Shown piece after piece: positions 57,401 to 62,000 of a DNA stretch of 62,000 nucleotides. Location: NCBI GenBank assembly GCA_002633005.1, contig NMRA01000749.1, positions 1 through 62,000 on the forward strand, in the 5' to 3' direction. The DNA is from Phoronis australis (taxonomy: Eukaryota; Phoronida; Phoronidae). Under the pieces are notes generated by a model that was not told the DNA's origin, made no database searches, and saw only the letters and a program-made list of their open reading frames with translations. A program made the position numbers and the translations under genes. Every line of letters begins with the position of its first letter. Position 1 is the stretch's first letter.

Positions 57401-59826
57401 TATCAGGCTGGTCAAGTGGATATCACGGGACTGTCCAGACTGTCCAGCTGTGGTGATTGTCTAGCATTTGGAGTCAACATGGACAAAGTAAGAATCACAG
57501 TTCTCACCATTTTTCCAAAATCAAATTCAAGAACTTTCCAAGGATATTTCAGACGAACTTGGGACATTTTCAGAATTGACTAAACAAACATAGTTTGTAC
57601 CATTGGTTTATAAATAAATCAAATTAAGTGATTATGCCATTCAACCGAAAAAAGACTGACAAGGTCTTTTCAAGGTCAGAACACAAAGTTCAAGTACTTT
57701 TTAAGTTTAGTCTCAAACTTAATATTTTTCAATATATTTGTGGATAGCACACAGATCTGCAGCCTGGGCAATGACGCTTAGAAGCGCTTTGTAAATTATT
57801 GTCAGAATTAACTCTGGTCTGAAGTTAAGAACAGAGAAAGGGGGACTAAAAAGTTACTGAAACCTGAAGTAGAATAGAGCAAGCTCAGCAGAGTAGAGCA
57901 AGCTCAGCAGAGTAGAGCAAGCTCAGCTGAGTAGAGCAAGCTCAGCAGAGTAGAGCAAGCTCAGCAGAGTAGAGCAAGCTCGGCTGAGTAGAGCAAGCTC
58001 AGCAGAGTAGAGCAAGCTCAGTAGAGTAGAGCAAGCTCAGTAGAGTAGAGCAAGCTCAGCTGAGTAGAGCAAGCTCAGCAGAGTAGAGCAAGCTCAGTAG
58101 AGTAGAGAAAGCTCAGTAGAAAAGTTGGAATAATATCACCACTAGAATGCATCAAGTTCGGTAAGTCTTAGCACAGCCACGATCGCAGAAAGCTCCTAAC
58201 CTTCTTTGCCCTTGAGGCAATCCATTCCGCCGACTGCATACAGCACCCCCACTGTCGATTTGCGAGGCTTTGTCCGCGGACTCTGCAGCGACATTCGCCT
58301 CTCGGGCAATAGGTGGTACTTCATCGCCTCCATGATGAGATCTTGACACTCGCGGTGGTCACGGAATATTGTGTTGGTTTCCACGTGATCGGCCAGGAAC
58401 TGTTGGCAGACGACAAGGGACATACAGCAGGAAATACACAGAAACCAGCAGCTCGGATTATGAATAATCTCATCTATTTCAGGCAAACATAATTGTTAAA
58501 ATTGCTCTTTTTTAATTTTCAAGGGCTACCAATTTTTTCAAAAAAGACTGACTACGTAGTTATGGTACAGAGCTTGAACAAGGAAAAAAATCAAATTTGT
58601 TGCTGCGTAATATTTCATGAAAAAATGAGAAAAGATTTCACTTGCCTGCCATATTGTGTCCTAAATTGGTGATTTTTTTCCAAACCCACGTTCAAACAAG
58701 AGATTTTGAAAAAGCATTAAAGGCAGTGCACCAATGACCCCAAATAACCACCGTGTCATAGTGTATCTCTTCAAAGCATGACATTTATGAAGTGAGCGTT
58801 CTTAAAACTTAATCTAATCTAAATCAAATAAAAACCTTCCACATTACGAGGCCTACCTTAGGGTTATGGCCTCATCACGGCATATTTTCACTCCCTAAGT
58901 TTCCGAGACCGTGCCTCGTCTACCATTCCCAGTTGATGCTATTTCACCTTGCAGCGTGTTGCTTTATTTCCTTACGTCACCCCCTTGACTGCCATCCTAA
59001 TTACATTACGTCACCCCCTTGACTGCCATCCATACTCTAAGAGGCGAAACGCTTGTAACATGGGCAGCCAAGTCTCTGATGCCCACTCCCCAGGACGTTG
59101 CCAAAATTAACATTTGTCTACTTGCTCACCTGTGGCCCCATCAGGGGTAGTTTCACCGTCGACAATAACTTGGGTAAACACTTCTTCCTATTGGCCAGCT
59201 CGTGTTTAGCCCAGAGCACCAGTGCATTGAAGGTCACTTCCTCATTCGGAACATTAAGATCGTCACTGAGCAAAAGTTTGGCAAGTTCATCAGGATGAAG
59301 CATAAGAAATTCCTGATTGTGCATCACCTCCACAAAATTTTCCTGGAAAAACAAGCATGTCATAAAGGCACAATGTATTTAATGACATTTCAAAACAATT
59401 TTTACTTCTATTAGAAATCAAAAAACTTGTTAACATTAACAACTAGATCACAAAGCACAAAAAAGAAATTTCTGATTACAGGTCACCTCGAAAAAATTTT
59501 CCAGGAAAGAAAACCATGTCAAAAACACTCAATTTCCTAAGTTTTTGAAACAACTTGGTACTTTTCATTTTTGTATTTCTTATAGAATTTCTAATCAATG
59601 TTTAGTGGAACTGTTCAGCCTTCACCTACCATAACATAGTTGTTGGCCACTTTATAGAGATCAATACAGCCCTGAGCATCGGCAAACTGCCGGATGCCGA
59701 TACAGTTGGAGGGGTGCAACTGCTTCATGAGGAACCCGCAGCATGCCTCGACAACGTCGGACAGTTGTAATATACACGCAGTGGAGAGCAGGCTTTCTAC
59801 TGAGTCTTCTGTGAGTTCTAGGCTAC
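51410..59826 (-). CDS. KLHL1/4/5-family BTB-BACK-kelch protein, last eight exons (partial)
   Basis: Exons in transcript order: 59826-59630, 59342-59130, 58399-58201, 55976-55752, 54884-54722, 54447-54235, 53292-53121, then 51472-51410 (or the copies 52475-52413 and 52285-52114). Phases match throughout: 2 nt plus 481 codons including stop. The first three exons encode the end of BTB/BACK ([39 protein letters not shown]); the rest encode six kelch blades. The blade sequence and the linker [14 protein letters not shown] match vertebrate KLHL1/4/5. Family role (known): cytoplasmic Cullin-3 substrate adaptors or actin-associated proteins; substrate unknown. The BTB exons are not seen before the window's right edge. 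It is convergent with ATRX. Confidence 0.92.
52114..52285 (-). CDS. Second copy of the kelch blade 6 exon (copy A, assembly duplicate)
   Basis: 172 nt, same protein as 53121-53292, lying 24 bases left of the single N at 52310. Confidence 0.87.
52413..52475 (-). CDS. KLHL1/4/5-like terminal exon (copy B)
   Basis: Encodes [20 protein letters not shown] then TGA. It lies between the N at 52310 and the blade 6 exon copy B. The same protein is encoded at 51410-51472. Confidence 0.9.
   Translation of the reverse strand: MAPLCTGRAGASIVHVPSPM
53121..53292 (-). CDS. KLHL1/4/5-like exon: kelch blade 6 (copy B)
   Basis: Encodes [57 protein letters not shown]. Followed directly by unique intron on the upstream side, so this copy is contiguous with the rest of the gene. 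Copy A is at 52114-52285. Confidence 0.95.
53317..54234 (-). other. Kelch gene intron
   Basis: AT-rich intron between blade 6 and blades 4-5. A short inverted repeat (TTGAGATGTTTTTTAAAACA, continuing TCTCAA, about 53867-53892) is the only structure seen. Confidence 0.5.
54235..54447 (-). CDS. KLHL1/4/5-like exon: kelch blades 4-5
   Basis: Encodes [65 protein letters not shown]. The GGHDAPASN stretch is characteristic of this subfamily. The longer open frame here is a shadow in another frame. Confidence 0.96.
54722..54884 (-). CDS. KLHL1/4/5-like exon: kelch blade 3
   Basis: Encodes [54 protein letters not shown]. Donor GTGAGT. Confidence 0.97.
54885..55751 (-). other. Kelch gene intron
   Basis: No gene, RNA or repeat recognised. 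Confidence 0.5.
55752..55976 (-). CDS. KLHL1/4/5-like exon: kelch blades 1-2
   Basis: Encodes [69 protein letters not shown]. Kelch GG and Y/W positions present. Confidence 0.97.
56095..56415. repeat. Tandem duplication, about 160-bp unit, two copies
   Basis: Both units run GCGACACTTGGC, AAATTAAC(A/T)GAA, a GATGACGAAGATGA-rich stretch, ATAACATTCACA, AATCAG and end TAGGCTACAGTCTTG. The junction is near 56256. Intronic in the kelch gene. Confidence 0.7.
56416..57870 (-). other. Kelch gene intron, remaining part
   Basis: Non-coding. A short repeated AGAACAACATACTTG / AGAGCAACATACTTG pair occurs near 57232 and 57290; an A-run at 57207-57222. No gene recognised. Confidence 0.45.
57873..58122. 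repeat. Minisatellite, 19-bp unit, about 13 copies
   Basis: Unit AGAGCAAGCTCAGCAGAGT with CAGCAG/CAGCTG/CAGTAG variants. Each unit contains the inverted pair GAGC-AA-GCTC. It ends about 80 bases from the 5' splice site of the 58201-58399 exon on the transcribed (-) strand. Confidence 0.95.
58201..58399 (-). CDS. KLHL1/4/5-like exon: BACK end, linker and start of kelch blade 1
   Basis: Encodes [71 protein letters not shown] is a signature of the KLHL1/4/5 group. The donor GTTAGG is unusual but fits phase 1. Confidence 0.96.
58972..59036. repeat. Tandem duplication, about 31-bp unit, two copies
   Basis: TTACGTCACCCCCTTGACTG CCATCC occurs twice in succession, in the kelch gene intron next to the BACK exon. 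Confidence 0.8.
59130..59342 (-). CDS. KLHL1/4/5-like exon: BACK domain
   Basis: 71 codons: [60 protein letters not shown], ending LPLMGPQ. Acceptor TTTTTCCAG, donor GTGAGC. Typical BACK helices. Confidence 0.96.
59308..59600. repeat. Partial duplication of the BACK exon edge (59308-59400 and 59465-59600)
   Basis: GAAATTCCTGATTGTGCATC, ACCTCCACAAAATTTTCC then TGGAAAAACAAGCATGTC recurs as GAAATTTCTGATTACAGGTC, ACCTCGAAAAAATTTTCC then AGGAAAGAAAACCATGTC. The second copy includes the 3' splice-site region of the exon (- strand) but the frame is broken. Confidence 0.65.
59630..59826 (-). CDS. KLHL1/4/5-like exon: end of BTB and start of BACK
   Basis: Encodes [60 protein letters not shown]. It aligns with the region after the BTB fold in KLHL5 ([19 protein letters not shown]). 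It enters with two bases of a split codon, so another exon lies upstream. Confidence 0.95.
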
Positions 59827-62000
59827 CTGTAATGGACAGGACACAGAAGAATGAAAACCAAGGTCAATATCCTTCCACAACACTCTCCAGACCACCCCAT
59901 TCAGTTTCACTTTTATATTTGTAGTACTAGCTGACAGGCGAACCTCAAATGCCTGTCATTTTTGTCCATCGTTGTATCCCTCATTTAAAAATTGTGGATT
60001 CGTGTCTGTTCTTGTAAATAGAAGTGCTTCTGTCGTCTTCTTCGCTGGACTTAGAGAGGTTTACCGGTAACTCAGGGAAAATTTTGAAGAACAATGTCTT
60101 GAGATGATCTCGTAGAAATTGCCAAATGTTCAGTCATAGAACATAACTCCCCCATTTGAGGCCTCAATGTCAGAAACAACATAACAACAAACTAAAAAAC
60201 TAACTTTTTAATGTCAATTTCTGGCAAAGGCAAGGCACGAACGGAAATATTGTATCGGTTGGCGATATCTGTTGCTTTATCACCGTCTTTTGCAAGTCTG
60301 TGAATGNACTATCATCATTTGTTGCATATACATTTTCTACTGTTTCACCAAATATCATTATGATATATTTAGCAATCTAAGCAACATTGATGGGAGATTT
60401 GAATGTGTTCTTTTGATAATTCCTGGAATGTAGATACTAAAACTACCACAGTGACAGAACTTCACACATGATAACTTGTCTTTGGAATGTGTAACCTGAG
60501 CTCAACACACCATTCTAGTGGGTGTTTTCAGAGTCACCACCCAGTGCCTTTATAAATATACACAGAAAAACCAAAAACTGGACAGTATTTTTATAGTGTA
60601 AACAACCACTCACATGACTTAACTAAGAATACAAAGCCTACATTTCCAATAATCATCAAATTTCAAAAAAAATACCCGATTTCCCAACAAAAATCAAAAT
60701 AATGAAATTCTACAGTGAACATTTATCTCAGCAGCATTAAGACCACATAAGAAGGAATCTATTTCTACAAACTAATTAAATGGTTTCGCACACCGATAGA
60801 AGTTACAACCACAAAATTACGTCAAACAAACGGCAAAGATTTCCTCCAGTAAAAAATGTAAAATGAGAGGACCACCCATTCAGAAGGCGGAGGGCTCACA
60901 GTCATGCATAATTTACTATCACCATGTAAAACCTCTCAAGAACTTAGCCAGGCAATGTAAGCTGTAAAGTGCTTACACTTCAGTGTATTAGAAAATTTCT
61001 AAACAGCTGTGAGATAATGACATTCAGTAGTCATGCCTACTTCCACCTCCTCTCATTGAACAGATGCAAGTTGTGTTCACACAGACCATTTGTTAACACA
61101 AGTTGCCTCCATATGGGTACTTGCTATAGCATAAGTTGCGTTCACATTAGTCAATTGCTCCAGCATAAGTTGGTCAGCATGGGACCATGCTCCAGTACAA
61201 ATTGTCCTAACAACATGATGATTGGGAATAAGTGACCGTGTGGACAAAAGTTTAAACTTGTTCATCTTGACACTCATGTGACAGCTTGGAAGTAAGTTAA
61301 ACTGCACCAGATGAATTTGCCCCTTCGCGAGCGTCTTCTGCAGACGAAAGCAGTGCCAAAGAGGAAATGGAAAGAAACTAGCACAGCTCAGTTCAATGGA
61401 GCACTTTCTGACCCAAACATATGCGTAGAGTGCCTTCCTTCTTCTCAACTAGGGCCTTGACACTGTTGGCACATGTTGTGTGGATAGCCAACCGATGGGC
61501 AGGGGAAGTTATGCCATCCACACAATGTACAATAGTTTCCACGATAATTAGTTAACTTTGTTATATAAAGCAATCTGGAAGTTCCACACTTAATGTGAGA
61601 AAATCACATTAACGTTAACTAATGAAATTGAGAGAACATTTTAAAAGAGCATTTCCTTCTCACTTATAGCCCGATTTTGAAAATTAAGAAAAGCTAATTA
61701 AATCTAACACATTGATCCATTTTTTGTCACCATAGACATGGGATTCCACCACTAAAAGGACCAGAGTGATTACGTGCAACTTCTATTAAGCTATTTAAGC
61801 TGCAAAAACTGACCAAACCCATCAACTTTATGAAAAGTTCACACTCTGTTGGTACATAAATCATCACCTCGTATGACATGGAAAGGTTTGAGACAAATGT
61901 GGAGTGACTGAGTATACAACCAGTGTTTACAATTAAGATTTTAGGAATACTACATTGTTTCTGTTCTGTACTATGTAGTATCAAAATCTACAAAATTACA
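59827..62000 (-). other. Kelch gene intron upstream of the first visible exon
   Basis: No BTB-coding exon recognised on the - strand and no other gene. One assembly N at 60307. Repeated AGTTGYGTTCACA/GTGTGGACA-like motifs at 61066-61260 may be a short element. Confidence 0.4.

Noticed and set aside
57873-58122. Regularly spaced repeat as a CRISPR array
   Set aside because: Units are contiguous with no unique spacers and lie in an intron of an animal gene.

Overview
This is animal nuclear DNA: split genes with GT-AG introns, long AT-rich intergenic and intronic sequence, metazoan-type transposable elements and assembly Ns. The coding content (ATRX with an intact ADD domain, a KLHL1/4/5-type kelch protein), short introns and evident high heterozygosity suggest a marine invertebrate deuterostome. 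Amphioxus (Branchiostoma) or a hemichordate would fit, but the species call is inference.

Layout: (1) 36-45418, + strand: an essentially complete ATRX orthologue. I traced 31 coding exons by splice sites, reading phase and similarity. They sum to 6666 nt with continuous frame (about 2221 aa plus stop). They encode an acidic N-terminus, the ADD zinc domain (exons 5-7), a long acidic/serine/lysine-rich linker, a SNF2 ATPase with motifs I-VI (exons 16-26) and a glutamine-rich C-terminus. (2) 45419-51409: region between two convergent genes, holding a 403-bp inverted-repeat element, a 71-bp palindromic element and another repeat copy. (3) 51410-59826, - strand: the last eight exons (about 480 aa) of a KLHL1/4/5-family BTB-BACK-kelch protein. 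The BTB exons lie beyond the right edge or were not recognisable. ATRX remodels chromatin and deposits histone variant in heterochromatin; the kelch protein is a presumed Cullin-3 adaptor. Nothing links them functionally, but ATRX and KLHL4 are also syntenic on human Xq21.

Intron 1 of ATRX (182-8155) holds a broken Ty3/gypsy-type pol remnant in antisense, itself interrupted by a truncated non-LTR reverse transcriptase. Later introns carry short inverted-repeat elements (two 500-bp copies with CAGGGCTTGGAAT ends, and a GGGCTGTTCCAG-ended family), a dispersed family with a recurrent CCCCCTAGTGGC motif, and a minisatellite that appears to have grown out of the exon 28/intron 28 boundary.

Three stretches occur twice, each time as copy A - one N - copy B (13820-16171/16173-19207; 24109-28937/28939-31925; 51308-52309/52311-53316). 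These look like overlapping, divergent contig or haplotype ends left unmerged, not true duplications, so the repeated exons should be counted once. No CRISPR, operon or prokaryotic-type system is present. I found no clearly new multi-gene system; the most unusual sequence-level features are the splice-junction-derived minisatellite, the small palindromic elements and the haplotype structure.
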